NCBI GenBank assembly: GCA_017556745.1
Contig: JAFYMF010000034.1
Span: 1-55,470 of the forward strand
Direction: 5' to 3'
Source of the DNA: Clostridia bacterium
Lineage (GTDB): Bacteria > Bacillota > Clostridia > Oscillospirales > CAG-272
Length of the DNA stretch: 55,470 nucleotides
The position numbers were made by a program, and so were the translations under genes. A model generated the notes under the pieces. The model searched no databases. It was not told the DNA's origin and saw nothing but the letters and a program-made list of their open reading frames with translations. Positions 34,036 through 43,315 of the stretch are shown here, piece by piece (the stretch's first letter is position 1; the number at the start of each line of letters is the position of its first letter).

Positions 34036-35142
34036 ATGATCTATAATGAGATTAAATGTATTGTAGAGAATTTCAAGTTCGAAGGTGAATATATTGCCGT
34101 AGAAGAGCTTACAGCAGGTAATATAAACAATACATATAAACTAACCTTTAAAAAACCTGACGGAAGTATTATTAATTATGTACTCCAGCGTATAAACACC
34201 AATGTTTTTAAGGATCCCGTCGGTCTTATGAATAACGTGGAAGAAGTAACGTCTCATATTGCCGATGCAATGAATAAAAAAGGAATTGACAGCTCCCGCA
34301 GAGTACTTCGTTTCATCCGTACCAAGGATGACAGTCTCCTTTGTGAGTATGACGGAGGTCACTGGAGAGCCGATAACTTTATCGAGAATGCTACAGCCCA
34401 CAACAGTATTTCCGATCCCAGACATTTCTATGAGTCAGGACGTGGCTTCGGTCAGTTCCAGAAGTACTTGTTTGATTTTCCCGCTGATAAGTTAGTTGAG
34501 ACTATTCCCAATTTCCATAATACAAAAAAGCGTTTTGAGACTTTTAAACAGTCCGTTGCAAAGGATCCCGCAGGCAGAGTCGCATCTGTAAAGGAAGAAA
34601 TTGATTTCCTCCTTGAGAGAGAGGAAAAGATGGGCAAGATCGTTGATCTTATTGAATCAGGTGATCTCCCTCTGAGAGTTACTCACAACGATACAAAGCT
34701 TAATAATGTAATGATAGATGACGAAACCGGTGAAGCAATCTGCGTTATTGACCTTGATACCGTAATGCCCGGTTCCGTACTTTACGACTACGGTGATGCT
34801 ATCAGATTTGGTGCCAATACCGCCGCCGAGGACGAGGATGATACCTCTCTTATAGGTGTTGATATGAATCTGTTCCGTCTTTTCACCGACGGTTTTGTTT
34901 CTGAGGTTAAGGACGTTCTCACAGAAAATGAGATCCATTATCTGCCACTCGGTGCTTGGGTAATGACCGCAGAGCTGGTACTTCGTTTCCTCACCGACTA
35001 CATTGACGGTGACGTTTACTTCAAGATAAAGAAGCCCGGTCATAACCTTATCCGTACCCGCGCTCAGAAGAAGCTTCTTGAGGAGATGGAGAAACATTAC
35101 GACGAAATGGTCGCTTATGTTGATTCTCTTATCACAAAGTAA
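34036..35142 (+). CDS. Phosphotransferase family kinase, N-acetylhexosamine 1-kinase-like
   Basis: The 368-residue protein has an aminoglycoside-phosphotransferase/choline-kinase fold. Catalytic loop THNDTKLNNVMID (about 215-227) and the metal-binding VIDLDTVMPGSVLYDYGD (about 237-254) match those of NahK, which phosphorylates GlcNAc/GalNAc at C1 in the galacto-N-biose pathway. The nucleotide-binding start AGNINNTYKLTF also fits. The ATG at 34036 is chosen because GAGG is 7 bases upstream; an ATG at 34030 is too close. The nearby GH109-like and GH95-like genes support amino-sugar metabolism. The substrate is inferred. Confidence 0.8.
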   Translation: MIYNEIKCIVENFKFEGEYIAVEELTAGNINNTYKLTFKKPDGSIINYVLQRINTNVFKDPVGLMNNVEEVTSHIADAMNKKGIDSSRRVLRFIRTKDDSLLCEYDGGHWRADNFIENATAHNSISDPRHFYESGRGFGQFQKYLFDFPADKLVETIPNFHNTKKRFETFKQSVAKDPAGRVASVKEEIDFLLEREEKMGKIVDLIESGDLPLRVTHNDTKLNNVMIDDETGEAICVIDLDTVMPGSVLYDYGDAIRFGANTAAEDEDDTSLIGVDMNLFRLFTDGFVSEVKDVLTENEIHYLPLGAWVMTAELVLRFLTDYIDGDVYFKIKKPGHNLIRTRAQKKLLEEMEKHYDEMVAYVDSLITK

Positions 35143-35153
35143 TATTGTTCATG

Positions 35154-35188
35154 AAAACCGTTTTCCGCTTTGCGGAAAACGGTTTTTT
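35154..35188 (+). terminator. Terminator after the kinase-like gene
   Basis: AAAACCGTTTTCCGC and GCGGAAAACGGTTTTTT form a perfect stem with a ttt loop and T tail. Confidence 0.85.
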
Positions 35189-35196
35189 GATAAATA

Positions 35197-35225
35197 TTGA
35201 TTTCTTATTAATGTACTGGTATAAT
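35197..35225 (+). promoter_or_regulatory. Promoter of the GH95-like gene
   Basis: TTGATT (35197-35202), 17-base spacer, TATAAT (35220-35225). Confidence 0.8.
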
Positions 35226-35262
35226 ATAAGTAGTTCAACTACCGCTACACACGGAGGAATAT

Positions 35263-37779
35263 ATGAAAATAAATATTAAAGAACTCGTAAACCGAGCTGA
35301 CCTTCACTATGACGGTCCCGCAGAGCGTTGTGAAGAGGGACTTCCCATTGGTAACGGTCGCATGGGATCCCTTATTTGGACATCCCCCGATGCAATCAAG
35401 CTTCAGATAAACCGCAGTGACGTGTTTGCAAACGGTCCTAAGTCCCGTGCATTCCATGAGGAACACAGAGACTACGGATATGCCTGCGCTTATTTCGATC
35501 TTTGCTTCGTTGGTTTTGGCCCCGACGTTTTTGATGAGGCCACTAAGGAGCATCTTGATATATATGATGCAGTAGCCAATATTTCTGCGCACGATGTGGA
35601 TTTTTCCGCCTTTGCCGCAGAGGACGATGTATTTGCCTTTAAGGTTTCCGATATGCGTGAGACTCCCTGTGAGTCTGCAGCAAAGCTCAGACTCCTTCGT
35701 GCCGCAGAAGTAGAGACTCTTCCAAAGCACACCGCCCGTTCCTACCTTGAGCGCAATGGCGATGTGTGCATACTCAGACAGGTCTTCCGAGAAGAGGGTT
35801 ATTACTGTTCCTCTGCAGTCGCAGTCAGAATTGTGGGCAGAGATACTATTTCCCGTATCAGTGACGAGAACAACGGTACAAGACGTATTCTCCCGGAGGA
35901 TATGTGCGGTTTCGGTGCATCGGGTGAGTACGAAATGCGTATGTGTATGCCTGCTGAGAAGGGCGAATATTACGTATATATCTCCTCTGCTGCTACCTTT
36001 GATCCTGAATACGATGTTGCCGCTGAGGCAGTAAAAAAGGTTACAAAAGCATCTGAGAAGGGTTATGACAAGCTCTTTGAAGAAAACTGTGATCTGTGGC
36101 ATCAGTTCTGGAGCAAGTCATATATTTCCCTTGACGGTTTCCCGGAGGCAGAGATACTCGAGACACACTACCAGTACTATCTCTACATAATGAATTCCTG
36201 TTCAAGGAATGCCCAGTTTGCGCCTAACTTCGGCGGACTGCTCTTTAGCCCCAGAGGTGACAAACGTCACTGGGGTACTATGCAGTGGTGGAACAATATT
36301 ACCCTCACTTATAACGCAGTTCTCCCCTCGGGACATCCTGAGCTTATTGATCCATATCTTAATATGTACTATAACTGCCGCGAACGCCTTGAAACTGCGG
36401 CACGTCAGCACTTTGGTGCAGAGGGTATATATATATTTGAGACTATGCATGTTCTCGGTCCCGAGCCTCTTCCCGCTGAGCTTGAGGAGGAGTTCAGAAA
36501 CTTCATCCTCGACCGCGGCCCATCCGATTTTACTCAGTGCTCTCAGGCACTTCAGGAGCTTGCAAAATCCGGACAGAAGTTTGAATCCCGTTGGGACTTC
36601 CTCAACACCGGAGAAAAGAAGCCATATGCTTGGTGTACTCACCTATTCTCAAGCGCGGCATTCCTCGCATATCACTTCTACCTGAGATATGCATTCAGCA
36701 AAGATATTGATTTCCTTCGCGAGAAGGCATATCCCATGATCAGCAAGGTTTGTGAATTTTTCAGAACATACCCCAATACCACAAAGGAAGTATATCCTAA
36801 GCATCCCCACGTAGCTGACGGAAAGTATCACATTTACGGTACTACTGACGGTGAATCCAACTGGGGCGCATATGACTCCTGCGGTTCTCTTACCGCTATG
36901 CACGGTATTTTCAGAGTTGGTATTGAATGTGCAAAGATCCTTGGTATTGACGAGGACAAGGTAGCTCTGTGGCAGGAACTTCTCGATAATCTTACCGATA
37001 TTCCCACCAACAAGTGCGGTGATCTTCCTGAAAAGCTCAAAGATACCGCAGATGATCCCGAATACTGGATCTATGCTCCCGGTAACAACTGGCCCTTTGA
37101 ACGTATCGGTGCTGCCAGCTATCCTCTTATTCATCTTGATCTCTGTACCCTTGAAACCAAATATAAAAATCCCGAGATGTACCGTATAGGTCGTAATACC
37201 TACGAACGTATAAATGCAGATTCTGACGAGAAGACCGGTACCGGTGAGATGTCGGGTGCTCCCCGCCTTTGGGCAAGTATGGGTGACCCCGAAAGACTTG
37301 TTACTGCTATGTCAGGTCAGCTTCGTTGTGTTACCGCGGCAGAGGAACACTGCTGGTACAAAGCAAATGGTTGTAAAGCTCCTTATGCTAACCGTCTCAC
37401 CGCAAGAGAGGGCGTAAATGCGATTTCCGCTCAGCGTCTTGGAAACGCGGCTGCCGGTCTTCAGATGGGACTTCTTCAGTCCAGTGGCGGTGCACCTGCG
37501 GCACCCGGTGTTATCTATATCTTCCCTGCTTGGGACAAGAACAACGGTGCTAAATTCTGCCTGTGGGCACGTGACGGCTTTAAGGTTGAGTCCGCTTGTG
37601 CAAATGGCGAAATAACATACTGCGAGATCACCTCCACCCTTGGCGGAGAGTGCCGTCTCCACAATCCTTATGACGGGAACGTTATCATCAGCGGCCCGGA
37701 CGGAGACATTACTCTCAGCGGAACTACTGTTAAGTTCGATACTAAAGTTGGCGGAGTATATACAGTTAAAAAAGGTTAA
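35263..37779 (+). CDS. GH95-like / DUF5703-type glycoside hydrolase
   Basis: The 838-residue protein begins with the GH95-type N-terminal beta domain signature LPIGNGRMGSLIWTS...IQLNR-like (here KLQINRSDVFANG), followed by a large (alpha/alpha)-barrel-like region (about 270-700) and a C-terminal beta domain. GH95 enzymes remove alpha-fucose or alpha-galactose. The divergence from typical GH95 and the NRSDVFANG segment also recall DUF5703 proteins. There is no signal peptide, so it would work on imported oligosaccharides. GGAGG precedes the ATG. Specificity is not readable by eye. Confidence 0.75.
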   Translation: MKINIKELVNRADLHYDGPAERCEEGLPIGNGRMGSLIWTSPDAIKLQINRSDVFANGPKSRAFHEEHRDYGYACAYFDLCFVGFGPDVFDEATKEHLDIYDAVANISAHDVDFSAFAAEDDVFAFKVSDMRETPCESAAKLRLLRAAEVETLPKHTARSYLERNGDVCILRQVFREEGYYCSSAVAVRIVGRDTISRISDENNGTRRILPEDMCGFGASGEYEMRMCMPAEKGEYYVYISSAATFDPEYDVAAEAVKKVTKASEKGYDKLFEENCDLWHQFWSKSYISLDGFPEAEILETHYQYYLYIMNSCSRNAQFAPNFGGLLFSPRGDKRHWGTMQWWNNITLTYNAVLPSGHPELIDPYLNMYYNCRERLETAARQHFGAEGIYIFETMHVLGPEPLPAELEEEFRNFILDRGPSDFTQCSQALQELAKSGQKFESRWDFLNTGEKKPYAWCTHLFSSAAFLAYHFYLRYAFSKDIDFLREKAYPMISKVCEFFRTYPNTTKEVYPKHPHVADGKYHIYGTTDGESNWGAYDSCGSLTAMHGIFRVGIECAKILGIDEDKVALWQELLDNLTDIPTNKCGDLPEKLKDTADDPEYWIYAPGNNWPFERIGAASYPLIHLDLCTLETKYKNPEMYRIGRNTYERINADSDEKTGTGEMSGAPRLWASMGDPERLVTAMSGQLRCVTAAEEHCWYKANGCKAPYANRLTAREGVNAISAQRLGNAAAGLQMGLLQSSGGAPAAPGVIYIFPAWDKNNGAKFCLWARDGFKVESACANGEITYCEITSTLGGECRLHNPYDGNVIISGPDGDITLSGTTVKFDTKVGGVYTVKKG

Positions 37780-37832
37780 ATCATCTTCATCGTCATAACT
37801 ACCGACCGTGTCTATGACTTTTTTGATGCAAC

Positions 37833-37866
37833 AAAAAATCCAACAAAATTTTTGTTGGATTTTTTG
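37833..37866 (+). terminator. Terminator after the GH95-like gene
   Basis: AAAAAATCCAACAAAA and TTTTGTTGGATTTTTTG pair almost without a loop. Confidence 0.8.
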
Positions 37867-37879
37867 TTTATATAATTTC

Positions 37880-38050
37880 GGGAGGGGAACCACGGAGTGG
37901 TGGAGGGACTATAAAAAAGTTATAAACAACCCCTCAGTCAAAAATCAAAATTTTTTGCCAGCCCCCCTTACACAGGGGAACCTACCACTGCGTCGGACTC
38001 CTGACAAGCTGAAAGCTTTTTGGAGCCATCGGCAGTGCCGGTGGTTTTTT
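37880..38050. repeat. Non-coding dispersed-repeat-like element
   Basis: The segment contains GGGAGGGGAACCACGGAG, CCACTCCGTGG-type pairing, ACAACCCCTCAGTC, GCCAGCCCCCCTTACAC and AGGGGAACC. These phrases resemble the short palindromic repeat sequences scattered between genes in many gut Clostridia genomes. No reading frame is plausible. Identification as a dispersed repeat is from pattern memory and needs a genome-wide search. Confidence 0.5.
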
Positions 38051-38055
38051 GATAC

Positions 38056-38094
38056 AAAAAAACCGACGTGATAAGACCACGTCGGTTTTCTTTT
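38056..38094. terminator. Bidirectional terminator at the end of the DUF5696 operon
   Basis: AAAAAAACCGACGTG and CACGTCGGTTTTCTTTT flank a 7-base loop, with T runs in both directions, between the GH95-like gene region and the minus-strand permease gene. Confidence 0.85.
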
Positions 38095-38109
38095 ATTATT
38101 ATGATACCA

Positions 38110-39159
38110 TTAACCAACGATACCGGAACGCTCGATACCCTGTACAAGATACTTCTGACAGAAGAGGTAAATAATAACCAGAGGAAGAATAATAAGTATT
38201 CCGCAGGTATTTGTAACTGCTTCTGTATAAAGGTTTGTACTGCCGGGGAGAGCGGAAAGGGTAATCGGAACCTCAACGATATCGGGCATAAGCTTAAAGC
38301 CTGTAGTAGTAACGGAGGTAAAGAACATTCCGTGATAGAACTCATCAGTCCACTGCCATGCAAAGGAGAACAGGAATACTGTAATCATCATGGGGATGGA
38401 AAGAGGAAGAATTATCTGAAGGAAGGTACGGAAAACGCCGCTACCATCAATGTACGCAGACTCCTCAAGCTCATCGGGAACACCCTTGAAGAAGTTTCTC
38501 ATCATGAAGATGTACAGACCGTTCTTAAACGCAAGTCCGGTGATGGACAGTACGAACAGAGGCCAGAAGGAGTTGGTAAGGTTAGGAAGCTTATCTATAA
38601 GTCCAATGGACTGCATTATTTCGAAGAGACCGGGAATACCGGGGAAGATGGAAAGATCGAAATATCTGAACTGCATGTACATGGACAGATAAAGAGTACC
38701 GTGAGGAACGACCATGGTGAAGATAACCAGCATAAATATGAGGTTACGTCCCCTGAACTTGAACTTTGAAAGTCCGTATCCGATAACACAGCAGATGAAG
38801 GTCTGAGCTACCGCACACATAAGAGAAAGGAGTGTGGTGTTCAGAAGCGCTGAGAGGTAATTATTCTCAACAATAATCTGCCAATAGTTATTAAGAGTGG
38901 GGTTTTTCGGGATCATCTTAACAGTTACGTCAACGAAGTCCTGAGGGCTCATAAATGAAGCAAGTATCTTTGACAGGAAGGGGAACAGTATAATATAGGA
39001 AATACCAAGAAGAAGTACAAGGCGGAAGGCATAGAAAACTACAGTCTTCACGAAATTGAGAGAAATAAACTTAGTCTTAAGTCTCTCTTTAAGAGAGGTA
39101 CGCTCAAATTCAACCCTGATCTTATTCTTTGTTTCTTTTGTAATCTTAGGTGCATCCAT
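38110..39159 (-). CDS. Carbohydrate ABC transporter permease (UgpE/MalG-type), second pair
   Basis: The 349-residue membrane protein has six predicted helices and the ATPase-contact loop with EESAYIDGSGVFRTFLQIILP, matching MalG/UgpE permeases (core ESAYIDGSG). It is longer at the N-terminus (about 60 charged residues) than typical members. AGGAGG precedes the ATG. It is the last gene of the long minus-strand operon and pairs with the permease encoded just upstream (18-base gap). Confidence 0.9.
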   Translation of the reverse strand: MDAPKITKETKNKIRVEFERTSLKERLKTKFISLNFVKTVVFYAFRLVLLLGISYIILFPFLSKILASFMSPQDFVDVTVKMIPKNPTLNNYWQIIVENNYLSALLNTTLLSLMCAVAQTFICCVIGYGLSKFKFRGRNLIFMLVIFTMVVPHGTLYLSMYMQFRYFDLSIFPGIPGLFEIMQSIGLIDKLPNLTNSFWPLFVLSITGLAFKNGLYIFMMRNFFKGVPDELEESAYIDGSGVFRTFLQIILPLSIPMMITVFLFSFAWQWTDEFYHGMFFTSVTTTGFKLMPDIVEVPITLSALPGSTNLYTEAVTNTCGILIILPLVIIYLFCQKYLVQGIERSGIVG

Positions 39160-39177
39160 TTATCTATTCCTCCTTTC

Positions 39178-40146
39178 TTAGTCTCTTCTCTGATAGAACA
39201 CGAACAACGAAAGCAGAAGTGCTACTGCAGCGATTATGAAGATAACGATGAGGAAGTACATCCAAGACATCGCGGAAGCAAGAACTCGACCGCTGGAGGA
39301 TCCGGTGTAAACGCTATCGATGAAGGTCATAACCGTATTACTGCTATCGGTAAACGCATCTATTACAGTATAAACTGCATTAACGAGGATCATGGGGCTG
39401 ATCATGGGAATGGTAATCTTCCAGAAGGTTTCCCATGCAGAAGCACCGTCAATTGAACAGGACTCGTAAATCGCAGGGGATATACCCTGGAGAGCCGCAA
39501 GGAAGATAAGGAGCTGTACACCGGAGCGGTTAACGATATTATAAATATCGTTAACCAGCTTAGCTACGTAGGTTGCAAGACCTGCACCGACCTTCATGCT
39601 GCTGAAGAGTGCCTGAATATCAACCGCAGAAATAATCTGCGCAACACCGGACTCTTGTTGTGAAGTACCATCATTCATACCTGCAGACTCCATGTGAGAA
39701 ACCACGCTGGATGCAGAGATAGAATCCATAAGACCGGTGGAGATGATAACGGGAACGAAGAAGATTGCACGGAATGCTGCACGACCAAACATCTTCTGGT
39801 TAAGAAGAACAGCCATGAACAGTGCGAAAATTACTATTGCGGGAATATCAAATACAAGCTGCTGAATACCCGAAATAAGTGTAGTTACGTAAGTGGGGTT
39901 TACAAAAAGTGCTTCCTTGTAGTTTTCAAATCCTACAAAGTTAAGTGTAAATCCACCACCGCCCGCATTTGTCTTTATCTCTGCGAAGGAATATGTCGCA
40001 GAGTTAACAATAATGGGCAAATATACGAACAGGAAACCAAGTACAAAGGGAAGGACAAAGAACCAACCTGCTCTCGCTTTACGTCTTTCAAGAGATGCGC
40101 CGCGACGCTTTGTTTTCTTTTTTGCAACTGTCTTTTGTGCGTTCAT
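39178..40146 (-). CDS. Sugar ABC transporter permease (UgpA/MalF-type), second pair
   Basis: 322-residue membrane protein with a basic N-terminus (KKKTKRRGASLERRKAR), helices beginning at AGWFFVLPFVLGFLF, and the contact loop ESCSIDGASAWETFWKI. Between helices it carries an unusual Ser/Gln/Glu-rich insertion around residues 150-180 (SHMESAGMNDGTSQQESG). AAAGGGGGG precedes the ATG. It follows the DUF5696 gene by 16 bases. No binding protein gene is next to this pair. Confidence 0.9.
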   Translation of the reverse strand: MNAQKTVAKKKTKRRGASLERRKARAGWFFVLPFVLGFLFVYLPIIVNSATYSFAEIKTNAGGGGFTLNFVGFENYKEALFVNPTYVTTLISGIQQLVFDIPAIVIFALFMAVLLNQKMFGRAAFRAIFFVPVIISTGLMDSISASSVVSHMESAGMNDGTSQQESGVAQIISAVDIQALFSSMKVGAGLATYVAKLVNDIYNIVNRSGVQLLIFLAALQGISPAIYESCSIDGASAWETFWKITIPMISPMILVNAVYTVIDAFTDSSNTVMTFIDSVYTGSSSGRVLASAMSWMYFLIVIFIIAAVALLLSLFVFYQRRD

Positions 40147-40162
40147 TTATCTGCACCCCCCT

Positions 40163-43100
40163 TTACTGCTTTATGAAGCTGTATGCGCCAACGTTAACGG
40201 TCTTGCCATCAAGGTCAACAACAACTTCAAAGTTATTATAGTTAAGAATGAAAGTAGTTCCATCAGAATAGGTTACGCGAACGATACTACCGTCGTCACT
40301 TGTGTACTTGGTGTACTCGTAGGTGTTCTCCTCTTCTTCTTTCTCATCTTCATCCGTAGGAACATTTTCCTTTACAGGATAGTACTTAGCCTTGAACTCT
40401 GCCTCAAAGGTATCAGTGTAGGTACCCTTACGCTTAGCAAAGTTGATAGCCTTCTCAAGCTTAGCCTCGTACTCTGCAATTGCAGCCTCAAGAGCTGCCT
40501 TTGCATCCTCTTCTGCCTTCTTATCTGCCTCGATCTCATCTGCATCGGGAACACGCTCACCGATAAGGAACTCGTGGTCTACGATAGTCTCGGTCTGAAG
40601 AGTAGACATGTTCTCATTGAGGAGCGTATAGCTCTCTACAAGCTGGTCAAACCAGATCTCGTAACGAACAGAATAGTACTTATTGTACTCCTCAGACTCC
40701 TTGAGAAGCTGAGTATTGCTGTAGGAAAGAGTATAGTAGAGAGTTGCACCATTCTCAATAGTCTTGAGAAGCATGTAGTCATAGTCACCCGACTGGTTAA
40801 TGGGAGAACCTGCTATATTGACATAACCGTGATATACCATACCGATGAAAGGAATAGTATCACTGGAGAGAGTGTAACGGCTGGAGTCAATGGGAAGATT
40901 TACGATGTGATCAAGATACTTAACGCTGTAGAGGTTACCACCGTCACCCATTACGTTAGGATACTTTTCACTGATAGACTGAAGCATCTGTACGGTAAAG
41001 GTCTTGGAGTCCTCGCGGTTGTAAGGATCTTCCTCATCGAAATCGGTAGAAAGGTCTGAAGCAAGAGTAGATACAGAGATACTGTTCCACTCATACTTGG
41101 AATATGACTTATCAAACTTAACGAAGATATCGTCATAAGAAGCGGCAGATACTACATAACCACCGTAGGGCATGAACGCCTGGTAAGTTGAGTCATAAGA
41201 AGACTTATGAGTGTAACGACCGTTAATGGTCTTTATAAGATAATCCTTCTTGAATCCGCCACCAAGGGGATTTACATCGGTAAAGTTAAAGTTGGGGTAA
41301 ACGCCGAAGTCCTTTTCAGCTGCATACTTAGTAAGATCCTTAAAGCCACTTGAACCGCCGGCAGCACTTTCCCAGTTTACCTTAACGGGACCTGTCTGAT
41401 ACATACCACCGTTAGTGAAACCGGTAAGCTTAAAGTTAACATTAGAAACGCCTGCTTCAGAAAGCTCATCGTACATGGTCTTGATGTTCTCGAAAGTAGT
41501 AAGAGGCTTCTTAACAGTTACAGGAACAGAAAGGAAACGCTCTGTAGTCTCGATAGTACCGAAAGACTCAATGTAAAGAGGAATATCTTCCTTTATAGTC
41601 TCAGAGGTGAGACGAGTAATTGTACCACTCTTCTCAAGGTACTCTCTGTAAGCGGTAGCCATTCCTACGTAGTCGTTAGCGTACTCTGCCTTCTCATCAC
41701 CGGAAAGCATGATATATCTGAGAGTGATATCGCCAACGTACTTACGGTTAGAGGTTACAGTCCACATACTGCTTGATGCAGAGCTTACTGCATCTGCAAT
41801 ATCGTACTCGTCAGAAGGACGAGGATTGAAAGAGGTATATGCGGTACAGTAACTGTGGAGAGATCCACCGTGCTCTGTAGTAAGGCTTGCGATAGCATCG
41901 CCGGCCTCAATTATTGCAAGGAATCCACGCTCCTCGGTAAAGTTGTAATCTTCAATTACAGCTTCCTCGATTACACGACCGTGATCGTCTGTAACAGCAG
42001 GAGAAACCTCAATCTGATAATCCTTGTCAACAGACTCTGCAACACCGAAGACGGGAAGTCTCATGATCTCACGGTGTGCCTCACCGATGGTGTAATAACC
42101 GTAGTCCTGACCGTACATCTTACTGGTGATGGTTACAGACTTACCTGCAAAGTCCTCAAAGCGGAACAGTGCACCGGAACCGTCGGGAAGGAAGGTATAA
42201 CCGTTGTTGGTGTAGCTACCTGCACCCATGTAAGGAAGAACGGAGATAGACTCAAGGGTATAGTTGGTAGCGTCATAACGAAGACCCTTTGCAGGAAGTC
42301 TTACCTTAACACCGTTCTCGTCGAGAGTGTACTCAAGAGCCATTCTGAACAGTGCCGGAGGCTTATCGTTACCAATATAGTTTGTGATGGAGTGGTCGGT
42401 ATCAAGGTCCTCGTAAGAGTAACCGGGAATGTACTTCTTGATACAAGACTCAAGGAAGGAAAGCTCCTTCTCCTGAATATCCTCGGAGGTAGCATAGATT
42501 GCCATCTGCTTAACGATGGGGTACTTAGCCTGCATCTCCTTGATAGCACGAGTACTAAGTGAGGGGTCCTTGGTATCCTTCTTTACGAAGAAGTTAATGA
42601 AACGGTCACACTCGAACCAAAGATCATCCTCTTCATAAAGCGCAGGATCGTTGTTGTGAAACTCTTCTCTGTCTGCCTTTACGCTCTTAAATACTGCAAG
42701 GAACATATTTTCAAATCTCTCAGCAGAGATCATACGGGGAACGAGTGCACGTCCCTCCTCACGGCCGATAGAATACTCTATACGAACACCGCCCTTAATA
42801 TTCTTAACGGTGATCTGGTTTCTGAGAGCAGCCTCGGTAAAGCTATTAAAGGTCTTGGAAGTGCCGTTATCGATATAGTTTACGATGATCTGGGAAAGGA
42901 GCTTCTCTTTGGTAGAGTTTGAAGCACCGATAGTTCCCACATCGTAGGGGTTAGTGAAAAGATACTGACCTGTTGCGTCCTCGCGGATAGCAACCTCACC
43001 GGTCATTTCATTAACGAACAGTGTATAACCGTCCTTGGAGATTCTCTCAACCATATTGGGATCGTCGATCTTGTCAACGGGAGTCCAATAGTCATTGGAA

Positions 43101-43294
43101 AGATATCTCTTTACCTTGGTTTCCCAAGATACGTTATCAGTAGTACCGTCCTCACCGCTTTCACCAACGGTGGTGTCAGTTTCTGTTGTAACATCGTCTT
43201 CTGCTGCAAATACCGGCAGGATGGAATAAGTACAAAGTGTACTGATCACAAGTACGATGAACATGAACAGGGATATTCTTCTAATATGTTTCAT
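40163..43294 (-). CDS. DUF5696 domain protein, secreted
   Basis: The 1043-residue protein has an N-terminal signal peptide (about 1-30, ending PVFAAED), an acidic Thr-rich linker, then a long domain matching DUF5696 by pattern (SKDGYTLFVNEMTGEVAIRE, NNGYTFLPDGSGALFRFEDF, GTIETTERFLSVPVTVKKPL; each 20 residues or fewer). A helical, probably coiled-coil stretch lies near residues 945-985 (EADKKAEEDAKAALEAAIAE). A KLTGFTNGGMYQTGPVKVNW region and following segments look like a hydrolase-type barrel, but I cannot assign catalytic residues. GGAGG precedes the ATG. Its function is unknown; the operon suggests extracellular glycan handling. Confidence 0.85.
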   Translation of the reverse strand: MKHIRRISLFMFIVLVISTLCTYSILPVFAAEDDVTTETDTTVGESGEDGTTDNVSWETKVKRYLSNDYWTPVDKIDDPNMVERISKDGYTLFVNEMTGEVAIREDATGQYLFTNPYDVGTIGASNSTKEKLLSQIIVNYIDNGTSKTFNSFTEAALRNQITVKNIKGGVRIEYSIGREEGRALVPRMISAERFENMFLAVFKSVKADREEFHNNDPALYEEDDLWFECDRFINFFVKKDTKDPSLSTRAIKEMQAKYPIVKQMAIYATSEDIQEKELSFLESCIKKYIPGYSYEDLDTDHSITNYIGNDKPPALFRMALEYTLDENGVKVRLPAKGLRYDATNYTLESISVLPYMGAGSYTNNGYTFLPDGSGALFRFEDFAGKSVTITSKMYGQDYGYYTIGEAHREIMRLPVFGVAESVDKDYQIEVSPAVTDDHGRVIEEAVIEDYNFTEERGFLAIIEAGDAIASLTTEHGGSLHSYCTAYTSFNPRPSDEYDIADAVSSASSSMWTVTSNRKYVGDITLRYIMLSGDEKAEYANDYVGMATAYREYLEKSGTITRLTSETIKEDIPLYIESFGTIETTERFLSVPVTVKKPLTTFENIKTMYDELSEAGVSNVNFKLTGFTNGGMYQTGPVKVNWESAAGGSSGFKDLTKYAAEKDFGVYPNFNFTDVNPLGGGFKKDYLIKTINGRYTHKSSYDSTYQAFMPYGGYVVSAASYDDIFVKFDKSYSKYEWNSISVSTLASDLSTDFDEEDPYNREDSKTFTVQMLQSISEKYPNVMGDGGNLYSVKYLDHIVNLPIDSSRYTLSSDTIPFIGMVYHGYVNIAGSPINQSGDYDYMLLKTIENGATLYYTLSYSNTQLLKESEEYNKYYSVRYEIWFDQLVESYTLLNENMSTLQTETIVDHEFLIGERVPDADEIEADKKAEEDAKAALEAAIAEYEAKLEKAINFAKRKGTYTDTFEAEFKAKYYPVKENVPTDEDEKEEEENTYEYTKYTSDDGSIVRVTYSDGTTFILNYNNFEVVVDLDGKTVNVGAYSFIKQ

Positions 43295-43315
43295 TCTTGT
43301 TTTCCTCCTTTCCGG

